A stretch of 64,000 nt of DNA from Sphingobacterium thalpophilum. Its GTDB lineage: Bacteria > Bacteroidota > Bacteroidia > Sphingobacteriales > Sphingobacteriaceae. The stretch is taken from the NCBI RefSeq assembly GCF_038396785.1, contig NZ_CP151087.1, forward strand, positions 1,116,001 through 1,180,000. Direction: 5' to 3'. Both the position numbers and the translations under genes were made by a program. The notes below the pieces were generated by a model. It was not told where the DNA came from. It ran no database searches and was given only the letters and a program-made list of their open reading frames with translations. Positions 18,163 to 26,217 of this stretch are shown piece by piece (position 1 is the stretch's first letter; every line of letters begins with the position of its first letter).

Positions 18163-19257
18163 ATGAAATACATCAACACAAAAATCGCCGTTGCGGGGGC
18201 ACTGATTCTGATGCTCGGAGCTGCATCATCCTGTAAAAAGGAAACAGCGCCTACGCCCACTGAGATCTCGCTTTCGTTACCATCGCAGGTCAGCCTTCGC
18301 TACGGCGAAACACAGGAAATTAATCTACCGAAAGACCTATCTACAAACGCAGGACTTACGTTCAGCTTTGACTTTTCCCAGATTGCAGACATCAATTTGG
18401 GCAACGGGATTAAGCTCAGTGATAAATTGAACCAGGCCATCAAATTTGATAAAGAGAAACAAAGCATACTGATTAACAGCTCCCTACTCTATCCAAACGG
18501 AGCTCAATCGAGCAGCGCACGGATTCCCGATGATTATAAAGTCACTGTCATAGCCAAAGAATCTCAGGACAAAGTTGTAGGGAAAGAAAGTTTTTCGCTC
18601 AAGATAACGGCTGGATCTATTGCCATCAAAGGTTTAAAAAATGGCAACGAGTTGCCTTATTCATATGTACTTTATGGCGACCAATCTACTGATTTTGAAA
18701 TCGATCCGCTGGGCCTACCAATTGATGGTGCTAGCTTTAATTTGGTTAAAAAGGATGGACAAGAAAACATTGCTTCAATAACAGGTACGCATATCAAATT
18801 AGCAAAGGATGCTGGAGATCCGGAAAAAAAAGCTGAAAAGTCTTTCGAGTTGACTCCCGAGCTTAAAAAAGATGGTTTTCCTGTCGCCGCCACGACTTTC
18901 AGGGTCATTCTGATTCCACAGATTAAATTTTTGTTTGGGCAATATTATCCCGATCTAAACTTGACCATAGACTTTAGTCTGATACATATCGGCCTCTCAA
19001 ATGGTTATGTCTCTGCAGCGCCAACACTGTATCCCGAAAAATATAAATCTGCTTTTGAACTGGTTTCAATACAAAAAGATGGACTCGTATTTACAGATAG
19101 CGAAAAGCTGTTTAGTGTAAATGCCCAAACAGGCGTCGTTTCCGTGAAAAAGAGCGACAGTTTGAAAGCTGGCAACTATAAGGTGACCATAAAGGCCGTG
19201 ACAACGACAGGGCTAGAATTTACGGCTAGTCTCACTTTAGCCATGTCTGAAGGATAA
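18163..19257 (+). CDS. Lipoprotein with cadherin/Ig-like repeats, divergent from TonB receptor
   Basis: A 364-residue lipoprotein (MLGAASSCKKE lipobox near residue 24). The rest is beta-rich with repeated cadherin-like units such as LFSVNAQTGVVSVKKSDSLK and GNYKVTIKAVTTTGLEFTAS at the C-terminus. I do not recognise the family by name. It shares a divergent, palindrome-bearing promoter region with the TonB-dependent receptor, so it may be a co-regulated surface partner binding the same ligand. A perfect hairpin terminator follows its stop codon. Confidence 0.75.
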   Translation: MKYINTKIAVAGALILMLGAASSCKKETAPTPTEISLSLPSQVSLRYGETQEINLPKDLSTNAGLTFSFDFSQIADINLGNGIKLSDKLNQAIKFDKEKQSILINSSLLYPNGAQSSSARIPDDYKVTVIAKESQDKVVGKESFSLKITAGSIAIKGLKNGNELPYSYVLYGDQSTDFEIDPLGLPIDGASFNLVKKDGQENIASITGTHIKLAKDAGDPEKKAEKSFELTPELKKDGFPVAATTFRVILIPQIKFLFGQYYPDLNLTIDFSLIHIGLSNGYVSAAPTLYPEKYKSAFELVSIQKDGLVFTDSEKLFSVNAQTGVVSVKKSDSLKAGNYKVTIKAVTTTGLEFTASLTLAMSEG

Positions 19258-19295
19258 TCGTACTATCCTGGTTTCATCCCCAAGCCATACTACTT

Positions 19296-19326
19296 ATAAA
19301 AGCGCACTCCTGCAGTGCGCTTTTAT
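19296..19326 (+). terminator. Intrinsic terminator after the lipoprotein gene
   Basis: A perfect 13-bp stem (ATAAAAGCGCACT with AGTGCGCTTTTAT) around the loop CCTGC, 39 bases after the stop codon, with a T-rich 3' arm. Confidence 0.85.
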
Positions 19327-19655
19327 CGTTCATGCCATCACGTATCATCTTCGCCCCCTATTGTTCCAAAATCAACCCTTTTTTACACCGGCACTTTTGA
19401 TTGATAGAACAAACATAAAACACTTTAAATCAACAACAAATATATAAACCACATTAAAACAACAGCTGAACGAAAGGCATCGGAAGACTGACCGATTACA
19501 GACCTGATTTGATTTCACTTGAAGTTTTTTTTGACCACAAAATTGGCTACATTTGATTACTTAAATAAAAGCAGTATACAGCAGCAATTAACTGGAAATT
19601 TTATAACATTTCTTTATCTGGATCGATAAAAACACCCGGTTAAACTTCATTGATT
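19327..19655. other. Non-coding stretch before the Crp-type regulator
   Basis: About 330 AT-rich bases between the terminator and the next gene. No supported ORF, strong hairpin or repeat was found; it presumably holds the promoter of the Crp/Fnr gene. Confidence 0.5.
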
Positions 19656-20216
19656 ATGGATCATAATATCAGCCTTGAAAACGATATTTTTAAGCATATT
19701 CCGCTAGAGCAGCACGTAGCGATTCAACAATACTTTAAATACAAAACCTACAAAAAAGCCGCTTTTATTATTAAACCGAATGATCTGGTAAAAGATCTGT
19801 ATTGGATACAATCCGGATTGGTCAAACTCTCCTACGAAGATGAAAATTGCAGGGAGCATATCTTATCATTTGCCTTCGAAGATTGGTGGGAAACGGACTT
19901 TTCGGCATTTTATCATCAAACCCGGTCAAAGCTTTATTTACAATGCTTAGAGCCTACAGCCTTATATGCCTTATCTTATGCGGATTACCAGCGTATTGTG
20001 CAGCAGTATAGTCTGTCGAACTACTTTTTACAAAAATCGATCAATGGGCATATCGCCAATCAGCATAGAATACTGTCCTTGTTGACAGACAGCCCAAAAT
20101 CCCGTTATGAACTTTTTATAAGCTCTTATCCTGCTTTGGTACAGCGCATGTCCAAAACGGTTCTTGCGCAGTATTTGGGCGTTTCAAGAGAAACGCTCAG
20201 CCGAATTTACAAATAG
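19656..20216 (+). CDS. Crp/Fnr-family transcriptional regulator
   Basis: About 186 residues from the ATG at 19656; the in-frame TTG at 19650 is a weaker start. The N-terminal ~120 residues are a cyclic-nucleotide-binding-like beta-barrel (FKYKTYKKAAFIIKPNDLVK, LYWIQSGLVKLSYEDENCRE). The C-terminus is a winged HTH with the recognition helix LAQYLGVSRETLSRIYK. There are no Cys clusters for an Fe-S centre, so it is of the CRP-like group common in Bacteroidota. A RidA gene follows 66 bases downstream and may be its target. Confidence 0.85.
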   Translation: MDHNISLENDIFKHIPLEQHVAIQQYFKYKTYKKAAFIIKPNDLVKDLYWIQSGLVKLSYEDENCREHILSFAFEDWWETDFSAFYHQTRSKLYLQCLEPTALYALSYADYQRIVQQYSLSNYFLQKSINGHIANQHRILSLLTDSPKSRYELFISSYPALVQRMSKTVLAQYLGVSRETLSRIYK

Positions 20217-20282
20217 TGATTTCAGTCACAGGTTTATTTCTCGGGATCTCTCGAACTTTGTAGGCATTAAAAAACAGTGACT

Positions 20283-20672
20283 ATGCAAAAGAGAACAATC
20301 AATCCCTGGAAGTGGCAAGAACAACGGAATTATGTACAAGCGGTAGAGGTAAAAGATGTAAGTAGAACCCTATATGTTTCAGGACAAACAGCAATTGACG
20401 AAAACGGCATCTCAAGTAATGCTGATATGCGTACGCAGCTATCGCTCGCTATCGCCAATGTGGAGCGCGTCATTTTAGAAGCAGGATATGAAATTTGCCA
20501 TATCGTACGCTTGAACATCTACACGACATCTTCTGCCGAATTATTTCAAAATTTTGATCTATTTCAAACATGGGCTCAAAAGAACCAGCTACAACAAGCC
20601 TCCACTGTGATGGAAGTAAAACACCTTTTCGAAACACTTTTGGTTGAACTAGAGGTTACCGCGGTCAAATAA
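20283..20672 (+). CDS. RidA-family protein (enamine/imine deaminase-like)
   Basis: About 129 residues from the ATG at 20283 (an in-frame GTG lies 6 bases earlier). Family traits are LYVSGQTAIDENG, MRTQLSLAIANVERVILEAG and the C-terminal LVELEVTAVK. It lacks the canonical C-terminal Arg-containing RVEIEAIA pattern of the true RidA subfamily, so it may belong to an Rid subgroup other than the one that deaminates 2-aminoacrylate. It is co-oriented with the Crp-type regulator. Confidence 0.82.
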   Translation: MQKRTINPWKWQEQRNYVQAVEVKDVSRTLYVSGQTAIDENGISSNADMRTQLSLAIANVERVILEAGYEICHIVRLNIYTTSSAELFQNFDLFQTWAQKNQLQQASTVMEVKHLFETLLVELEVTAVK

Positions 20673-20736
20673 AATCATTCACTTGATTACCTACAACTGG
20701 CTATTTGTTACGGCCAAATACCTGCCTTCGATCGTA

Positions 20737-20805
20737 TTTTCATCGGGTTTTCATCGGGTACTGACCGGATTATCCCGATGAAATCCCGATGCCATCCCGA
20801 TGAGA
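20737..20805. repeat. 11-bp phased inverted array, left flank of the DUF6266 cassette
   Basis: Two head-to-tail units TTTTCATCGGG (20737-20758), a 14-base centre TACTGACCGGATTA, then three units of the form TCCCGATGnnA (20773-20805), which are the reverse complement of the first type. CGG occurs at 20744, 20755 and 20766 and CGA at 20776, 20787 and 20798: an 11-base step with one slip of a base at the centre. It can fold back on itself. It lies about 100 bases beyond the last gene of the cassette. A related, longer array is at 22517-22752. Confidence 0.85.
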
Positions 20806-20906
20806 TCTACTGGAAACGCAGGAGCTGATCAGCAGAAGGACCGAAGAAGATCGGGATTTGACTAAAAAACGTCTCCCCGTTAAGGAAGACGTCTTCAATA
20901 AGCTGG

Positions 20907-21089
20907 CTAAGGTTTCCTATGGCCTGCCTTTTTATTCATACGCCCTAAGAGCCTGCTCGTCGCAAAGCTAACAACCGTGCCCAGCGCAGCCGTTAATACC
21001 GTCTGCAGCAAATCGCCCAGGGAGATACTGGCCCAGATGGAACAGATGGTGCCCCCGAGGGCAGAGATACGGATATCATTGATTTTCAT
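20907..21089 (-). CDS. Small hydrophobic protein, last gene of DUF6266 cassette
   Basis: About 60 residues from the ATG at 21089; a GTG at 21098 gives three more residues. The centre (GGTICSIWASISLGDLL, TVLTAALGTVVSFATSRLLG) could form one or two short membrane helices and the C-terminus is basic. It overlaps the preceding small gene by 14 bases. A decayed copy lies at 15507-15650. I do not recognise a named family; small size, hydrophobicity and proximity to a DUF5675 gene make a holin-like role possible but unproven. Confidence 0.65.
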   Translation of the reverse strand: MKINDIRISALGGTICSIWASISLGDLLQTVLTAALGTVVSFATSRLLGRMNKKAGHRKP

Positions 21090-21291
21090 CAGCTTCACTC
21101 CTTTCCTTGGGCAACATCAGCAGGTCGGAATTATTTTCAGGTGGAGACTTTTCCTCTTCCATAACTGTTTCCAAGATGCCCAGGCCCACAGCGATATATT
21201 TCAAAATGTTACCCGCCTTTCCGGGCCATTTAACGGGAGCCGCAAGAACCACCTGCAGCACTTTTCCTATTTTATTTAAGATTTTTTTCAT
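21076..21291 (-). CDS. Small amphipathic/hydrophobic protein of DUF6266 cassette
   Basis: A 71-residue protein: basic N-terminus (MKKILNKIGKVLQVVLAAP), a hydrophobic stretch (ILKYIAVGLGILETVM) and an acidic C-terminal tail. It abuts the DUF5675 gene with no gap and overlaps the next small gene, so it is translated from the same mRNA. The family is unknown to me. Together with the 60-residue protein it could be a membrane pair; this is inference from composition. Confidence 0.65.
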   Translation of the reverse strand: MKKILNKIGKVLQVVLAAPVKWPGKAGNILKYIAVGLGILETVMEEEKSPPENNSDLLMLPKERSEADENQ

Positions 21292-21696
21292 TTATCGAAT
21301 ATTCAAATACACTTCATCCCCCATATCCCAAAGACTGTACACCAGTGCCTTAAGTTTTGCCAAGGCCTTGCCGCTGTAATCTCCTCTCCCTTCACCCGTT
21401 AGTACCGTTACCGGGGCAATGCAGCCCTGCAGCTCTTTCAAAGCATTGTTGGCGGCATGGATCAGAATTGCTTCACGGCCGAGCACCATCGGGATGCCGA
21501 TCTGTTCGCCATGCTTGGGGTAACGCCGTTTCTCCAGCTTGTACCGACCTAATGGAATACAGCTTATCCGCGGAATGTTATTTCTGTCGGGCAGCTCGAT
21601 GGTATGACAGATTTCTTCACCCTGATACGTAATGGTACCGTTGGTTCCCTGTGCTCCATATTTGCGTTGGAGCAGCAGAGTGTGTTGAATAGCCAT
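21292..21696 (-). CDS. DUF5675-family protein
   Basis: A 134-residue protein without a signal peptide. It matches my memory of DUF5675: GTNGTITYQGEEICHTIELP, IPLGRYKLEKRRYPKHG, REAILIHAANNALKELQGCI and VTVLTGEGRGDYSGKALAKL. The HAANN...GCI pattern recalls L,D-transpeptidase or lysozyme-like active sites with His and Cys, and DUF5675 genes are often seen in phages. It starts 2 bases after the DUF6266 gene ends. A role on peptidoglycan is inference. Confidence 0.8.
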   Translation of the reverse strand: MAIQHTLLLQRKYGAQGTNGTITYQGEEICHTIELPDRNNIPRISCIPLGRYKLEKRRYPKHGEQIGIPMVLGREAILIHAANNALKELQGCIAPVTVLTGEGRGDYSGKALAKLKALVYSLWDMGDEVYLNIR

Positions 21697-21698
21697 AT

Positions 21699-22343
21699 TT
21701 AGCTAATGGATAGTTTGCCCAGATAGAAACTCGGAGAGGTCTTGACACCATCCTCATGACCGGTAAATACCCAACCTTCCAGCGTGTCACCCGAGTAGCT
21801 GGCAGGTAGCTTGAAACTCAGGCTTGCTTCTTCGCGAGTCGCAGACTCTAGGATACTGAAGAAATTCTTGTTGCTGTTGTACATCAACAGAATAACCGAA
21901 TCACCAGCGAAAGCGTTAAACTTATTGAGCTCCGCCTCCCATGTCAACGTGATCTCCTGCGGAAAAGCTTCTGACCATTCGGCACCCATCAGATTTGCTA
22001 ATGAGCCCTTGGAAATAAGCACCTTCCCATAATCTATTTCCCATGCTGGGTAAGTGCCTTTGATGCCCCCATAGTTCATGAGATATTGCAGCGCCTTGTT
22101 GTATCCTGTAGCTTTGCCCTGCAATTTGTCCGAATAGCCCAGGTTGAGTAAATCCTTGATCGGAGAAAGAAAAGCTACTGCCGTTGCGAATTTTGTACGC
22201 TGTGCGACCTGTCCTTCACTCGCTTTTTTGTTTGTAATCTTGGAGAGCGAGCGGACATAATCCACACCTCTCCAACTGCTTCCTATTACACTTCCCACTT
22301 TCCCAGAGTAGGCCCCGTGTATACCTTTTAAGAATCTTGCCAT
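21699..22343 (-). CDS. DUF6266-family protein
   Basis: A 214-residue protein beginning MARFLKGIHGAYSGKVGSVI, the Gly-rich DUF6266 N-terminal signature, followed by VAQRTKFATAVAFLSPIKDL and a C-terminal half rich in beta-strand (EITLTWEAELNKFNAFAGDS, LEGWVFTGHEDGVKTSPSFY). No function is established to my knowledge. It is the first gene of a four-gene block with gaps of 2 bases or less, lying between two 11-bp phased arrays. Confidence 0.85.
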   Translation of the reverse strand: MARFLKGIHGAYSGKVGSVIGSSWRGVDYVRSLSKITNKKASEGQVAQRTKFATAVAFLSPIKDLLNLGYSDKLQGKATGYNKALQYLMNYGGIKGTYPAWEIDYGKVLISKGSLANLMGAEWSEAFPQEITLTWEAELNKFNAFAGDSVILLMYNSNKNFFSILESATREEASLSFKLPASYSGDTLEGWVFTGHEDGVKTSPSFYLGKLSIS

Positions 22344-22372
22344 GTTTATACATGTTTGATTAATAAATAATT

Positions 22373-22393
22373 AAGACTGTCATGAGCAGTCTT
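22373..22393. other. Small hairpin ahead of the DUF6266 gene
   Basis: Arms AAGACTG and CAGTCTT around a 7-base loop, 30 bases upstream of the DUF6266 start. No T-run follows in the direction of that gene, so it is more likely a leader structure than a terminator. Confidence 0.35.
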
Positions 22394-22516
22394 TGTTTTG
22401 CTAGCGAGAGCTAAATTAAGGCGACTTTTTTTTGTAGGCGAACAAGTACAGGGAATGATATTATACGGCAGGCAGTGCTGTCATTGCCTGTCAACTTTAA
22501 CAAATAGGCAGATGCT

Positions 22517-22752
22517 CGGCTGTCCTTTGGGTAGTTATGGGATTGCCTTCGGGAGGTATTCGGCACAGATTGCAGACAGCTTCGACACAGCCTCGGCTGC
22601 TGTTCGGGTATTGTTCGGGTGCTGCTCGGCTGGGAGTCGAAGCCAAGTCGAAGAGTTGCCGAAGCTCGCCCGAAGGAGCGTCGAACATGTCCCCTAGCTG
22701 TGTCGGAGCAGAGCCGAAGGAAAGCCACAAAGTTCCCGAACCTCTGCCGAAC
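22517..22752. repeat. Long 11-bp phased CGG/CGA array, right flank of DUF6266 cassette
   Basis: Starting at 22517, CGG or CGA stands at 17 of 22 positions spaced exactly 11 bases apart up to 22748, including ten in a row from 22583 to 22682. In the first half the units read TTCGG or TCGG; around 22638-22649 they read TCGAA; in the second half they read CCGAA, the reverse complement of the first type. The whole is thus an inverted array able to fold back. It lies between the terminator of the HTH gene and the DUF6266 gene. ORFs crossing it on both strands are periodic low-complexity translations and are not believed. Confidence 0.9.
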
Positions 22753-22797
22753 CATACCGACGTGAAAGACCTTGTGTTTGCCGGCTCTCTGAAAATT

Positions 22798-22820
22798 AAA
22801 AAGGAGCCGAAAAGGCCCCT
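22798..22820 (-). terminator. Intrinsic terminator after the HTH gene
   Basis: On the minus strand the stem GGGGCC / GGCTCC (one G-T pair) around a TTTTC loop is followed by TTTTT, 14 bases after the HTH stop codon. It separates the regulator genes from the array and the DUF6266 cassette. Confidence 0.65.
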
Positions 22821-22833
22821 CTTTGACAACTCG

Positions 22834-23241
22834 CTATATCCGCCCCTTCCGCCTGCTTTCTTCCAGTTGCTGGTGTAAATCCGACAGGTAATAATAGTGC
22901 CGCTTGCCCAGCTTCCTCGGCCTGAGCTTTCCTTCACGGACCAGCCGGTAATACTTCGATTCTGAAATACCCAATTTATCGAGTACATGAGCGATATCGA
23001 GCATATTATCCAGTCCGTCGGCTGTATCCAATGTTTCAGCCGGAATCTTATTCATTTCTTCCGTTATATGCTTCAATATCGCTTTCAGTAAGGAGGTTAT
23101 GACCTCCAAAAGGTCACATATGCGATTCAGTAAATTTAACATAACCATGCAATTAGACATGCTGGTCGCCGAAACAAGCCGCTTTGCACAATGGGCATTG
23201 TGCAGGGGCTCCATCACCACAGCGTTAAACAATACATCCAT
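22834..23241 (-). CDS. HTH (excisionase/MerR-like) DNA-binding protein
   Basis: About 135 residues from the ATG at 23241, one base after the stop of the LytTR-like gene. The C-terminal 60 residues are a winged HTH of excisionase type: DIAHVLDKLGISESKYYRLV and REGKLRPRKLGKRHYYYLSD. The N-terminal part has scattered Cys/His (PLHNAHCAKRL, MSNC) and a coiled stretch, function unknown. HTH_17 proteins of this kind regulate mobile elements. Its position next to the 11-bp array makes that array a natural candidate target. Confidence 0.75.
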   Translation of the reverse strand: MDVLFNAVVMEPLHNAHCAKRLVSATSMSNCMVMLNLLNRICDLLEVITSLLKAILKHITEEMNKIPAETLDTADGLDNMLDIAHVLDKLGISESKYYRLVREGKLRPRKLGKRHYYYLSDLHQQLEESRRKGRI

Positions 23242-23242
23242 T

Positions 23243-24430
23243 TTAAGCCAGATTAAATTCCTCTTCCAATTTGTTTTCATCTAGCGTATCTATTATTCCC
23301 CAAAAATTATTGATGTTGTTGCGTAGTTCACGCGAAGGCGTAACCAGAATTTTGAGTTTTTCCTCCGGCAACAATCTATGTAGTTTCTGTTTTATTTCAG
23401 CGTTGAGCTCCAACATGGTGGGCCGATTTACGGGCACGCGAAAAAAGAGCATATTAACATACACTTTTGCCCGTATTTTGACCAACCAGGGATTTTCACG
23501 CAGCACTTTGGTCGTTACGTCTATCCGACAAAACTTGCCATCATGCAGATAGACATCTGCCGTACGTTGTTCTTTATAGATGATCACCGCGTTTAGGCAT
23601 TTTATCGTTTTACCTCCTATCGGTTCTTCACCCTCCCATTTGCGCAAGAGATATACCATCAGTGCCAGCCGATCCCGATTGCGTTGCCATAGGCTGAGCA
23701 GCACAGCCTGTGATTCTGCTTTTGTCAAAGACGAGAGATCCATCGTTGCTGTCTGGGCGTTATTCCAGGAGAGTTGCCGTGAACTCCTTTCCAGCTGGTC
23801 AGTCGTATTTTCACGGACAGCTAGATTTTCACGCATTCCGGATCCGATGTCTAACAGAAGTGGTGATGGACGTCTATCGAGACGAGTTTTAGACTCGGGT
23901 AAATGAACCGTCAGCAGACCAAGGGATTGCCAATCCAGCAATACCCATTTCGGAAAACGGTACACAAAAAGTATATATGCGATCACTATCGGAAAGAAAA
24001 ACAAAAAATCGGTTGTCAGATACCATCTCGAAAGCACGATTAATCCCGGCCTATCCGGTAGCAATACTTCGAGTACAACTCCATGAAGAGCCAGTACAAC
24101 GCAAATTGAGCACAGCAGATAAATCATAAAATTAAGCTTACCGTTCCTACCAAACCGTTTCCGAAGGACCAGAACTGTATGCATATAGCTGATCAGCAAG
24201 GCGTAGACCAGCAGCAGCAAAACCGTACCTATCCATACAGCCATAAAGCGTTTGTTATGGACACGTTCAACCACTTTACTACCAGCAGAACCCAGATTTA
24301 TGATCAAAGCAATGATAAAGCAAAAGAAAATGTAAAGCGGATAATAGAATATTCGGATCCATCGGACGCTCACAATTTTTAATAAATACGAAAACAACCT
24401 TTTATTTTTATTTAATTTACCCGACGGCAT
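23243..24430 (-). CDS. Membrane protein with C-terminal LytTR-like DNA-binding domain
   Basis: A 395-residue protein. The first ~165 residues hold four predicted membrane helices (for example FYYPLYIFFCFIIALIINLG and AVWIGTVLLLLVYALLIS). After a linker, residues ~280-385 resemble a LytTR domain: VIIYKEQRTADVYLHDGKFC, then LVKIRAKVYVNMLF, comparable to the RI-R-YIVN motif of LytTR proteins. It is therefore likely a membrane-anchored transcription factor. It starts an operon with the HTH gene. The LytTR call is by pattern and should be treated as probable. Confidence 0.65.
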   Translation of the reverse strand: MPSGKLNKNKRLFSYLLKIVSVRWIRIFYYPLYIFFCFIIALIINLGSAGSKVVERVHNKRFMAVWIGTVLLLLVYALLISYMHTVLVLRKRFGRNGKLNFMIYLLCSICVVLALHGVVLEVLLPDRPGLIVLSRWYLTTDFLFFFPIVIAYILFVYRFPKWVLLDWQSLGLLTVHLPESKTRLDRRPSPLLLDIGSGMRENLAVRENTTDQLERSSRQLSWNNAQTATMDLSSLTKAESQAVLLSLWQRNRDRLALMVYLLRKWEGEEPIGGKTIKCLNAVIIYKEQRTADVYLHDGKFCRIDVTTKVLRENPWLVKIRAKVYVNMLFFRVPVNRPTMLELNAEIKQKLHRLLPEEKLKILVTPSRELRNNINNFWGIIDTLDENKLEEEFNLA

Positions 24431-24625
24431 ACTGGTTACAAATTAGTTAGGCGATTGGCTTAAAAAAAATACTTATCTCAAATTTACAAAATTTCTTTTA
24501 AATAACACTTATTTTCCCCCTGAAACATTCCGTCAAAATTTACGGAAAGCTGTCATATCTGTTCCAAACACTTGCTTTCCGTGGTTTTAGCCGATTTATT
24601 TGTGGTTTTACGAAATAGCAAAAAT

Positions 24626-25027
24626 ATGAAAAGAACATTTGACCAAGCGGGTGTTAACGACCTGCAACAGTTTGTATTGGCCACACTCCATGCCGATCGT
24701 CTTGCGATGATCAACTTTGTCATGAGTGACCTCGCTGGCTTTATGCTGACCTATTTTGATCTGCGCCCCAGCCAGATCCAATATCTGAACAATATGTCTA
24801 CGGCACTCAAAACCGAGCTTAGCATTGGGATTGCCGACAGCTGGAACAACGGACTGGCCGTTGACTTCCAAAAGAACAGCAGTTCGGTCGATGAAGAAGA
24901 AGACACACCAAAGGATATCATCCTTTCACGATACAATTCATCCAGTGATTTACCTGTTGCGAACAGCTTGTTGCCGACAGGTTATTTTTCTATCCGCATT
25001 GTTTATCGGAATGCAGCACGTAGCTGA
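24626..25027 (+). CDS. Hypothetical protein, 133 residues
   Basis: The ATG at 24626 (MKRTFDQAGVND) is preferred over an upstream in-frame TTG at 24572. The protein has a helical N-terminus (LQQFVLATLHADRLAMINFV) and an acidic middle (SSVDEEEDTP). No family recognised. It is divergent from the LytTR-like gene and 51 bases ahead of an AraC-type regulator in the same direction. Confidence 0.5.
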   Translation: MKRTFDQAGVNDLQQFVLATLHADRLAMINFVMSDLAGFMLTYFDLRPSQIQYLNNMSTALKTELSIGIADSWNNGLAVDFQKNSSSVDEEEDTPKDIILSRYNSSSDLPVANSLLPTGYFSIRIVYRNAARS

Positions 25028-25078
25028 TCCACGTTTCCCCGAAACAGACGTGGCATATTCCCCAAAATTAACAGCTAT

Positions 25079-26089
25079 ATGCAGACCGAATCATTCAGGT
25101 TGATAGAAGCAGAAATGGATTTTGTGAGCAAGAGTACGCTCACAAAATCCTTTCATCAGCGGCTACCCGATAGCCGAACCAGACTGCTTTGCAATCAACA
25201 AATTAGCATCTTTGAGGAGTATCTAGAGACAGGAAATCTGGAGAGCTATTGCTATCAGCTCGAGGTGAGCAGTGCAACAACAATTCGCTTTGACATACGC
25301 AGCCCGCAGACACACCTGCTCTACCATCTCGCTGGGCGTACGCCGATCCAATACAGCCAGCCGCAAGTCAATGCCGAATTTATTTTTCGTCCCAAACATG
25401 GCGCATTTTTTTATGCTCCGGAGACAATAATTGCGCTAAAATTCGAACCTGGAAAGTATCATATTCAAGGATTTACCCTCCCCCTAGATCTGCTGCACAT
25501 CGGTGGTGTGCCTGGCTTTGAGTATCTAGCCAGCCTTATCGCTGCACACAAAGGCAAACTCGCACAGTACCGTGTCAGTCTTGATTTTGCGGCGATGGAG
25601 CAAACACGACGGACATTCTCCGAACTTACGGAAGAGCTCAATAAAAAGCCCCTGATCCCTAAAAGCATCATCCTCCATACGATTCAGGATCTGCTCCTTT
25701 TGAGCAAAAATAAGCTATTGAAAGCCGCAGGGCTGCTGAGCCACCAGGATCTTTTGGTCGAACAGGCGCGGGAACTGATCAGTAAGCGCATTGCTGAAAC
25801 CGAGGAAATGACATGGATAAAAGATATCGCTGACAGCCTGCATATACAAGAAGATCAGCTCAATAGATACCATATGCAACGCTATGGAGAAACCCTACTG
25901 CACCACCGTAATCGAGAATTGCTAAAAAAGGCAAAACACTTACTGTGTCAGGATTTACGCGTACATCTTGTGTCAGACTTATGTGGCTTTGGCCAAATTT
26001 CAAGTTTCAGCCGGTTTTTCAAAAGTGAGAGCGGACTGTCTCCAAAAAAGTTCCAATATCAAATGCGCCTTCCAAAAGACAGCAGTTAG
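25079..26089 (+). CDS. AraC-family transcriptional regulator
   Basis: A 336-residue protein with an N-terminal ligand-binding part (CYQLEVSSATTIRFDIRSPQ, FIFRPKHGAFFYAPE) and a C-terminal double HTH: IKDIADSLHIQEDQLNRYHM and VSDLCGFGQISSFSRFFKSE, followed by SGLSPKKFQYQ. The layout matches Bacteroidota AraC proteins. It lies immediately after a small orphan gene and near the DUF6266 cassette; no target could be inferred from sequence. Confidence 0.85.
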   Translation: MQTESFRLIEAEMDFVSKSTLTKSFHQRLPDSRTRLLCNQQISIFEEYLETGNLESYCYQLEVSSATTIRFDIRSPQTHLLYHLAGRTPIQYSQPQVNAEFIFRPKHGAFFYAPETIIALKFEPGKYHIQGFTLPLDLLHIGGVPGFEYLASLIAAHKGKLAQYRVSLDFAAMEQTRRTFSELTEELNKKPLIPKSIILHTIQDLLLLSKNKLLKAAGLLSHQDLLVEQARELISKRIAETEEMTWIKDIADSLHIQEDQLNRYHMQRYGETLLHHRNRELLKKAKHLLCQDLRVHLVSDLCGFGQISSFSRFFKSESGLSPKKFQYQMRLPKDSS

Positions 26090-26217
26090 CAAGTAGATTC
26101 ACGGATTTTGTCAAATGCTGATACGGTTTGTGTCAAATTATGCGCCCCAGCTGTATCTAGCTTTGAATCAGTGAACCAAATACCCCTAGGACTGGGTGAA
26201 TTTATAAACAGAAAAGT

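Noticed and set aside
22517..22752. CRISPR-like array
   Set aside because: There are no 25-40 base repeats with unique spacers and no cas genes; the period is 11 bases with a 3-5 base core and inverted halves.
22411..22988. Overlapping ORFs on both strands across the 11-bp array (for example 114 and 163 residues)
   Set aside because: They translate the periodic array into repetitive Arg/Ser/Phe-rich sequence in several frames at once, have no recognisable domain and overlap the real HTH gene and its terminator.
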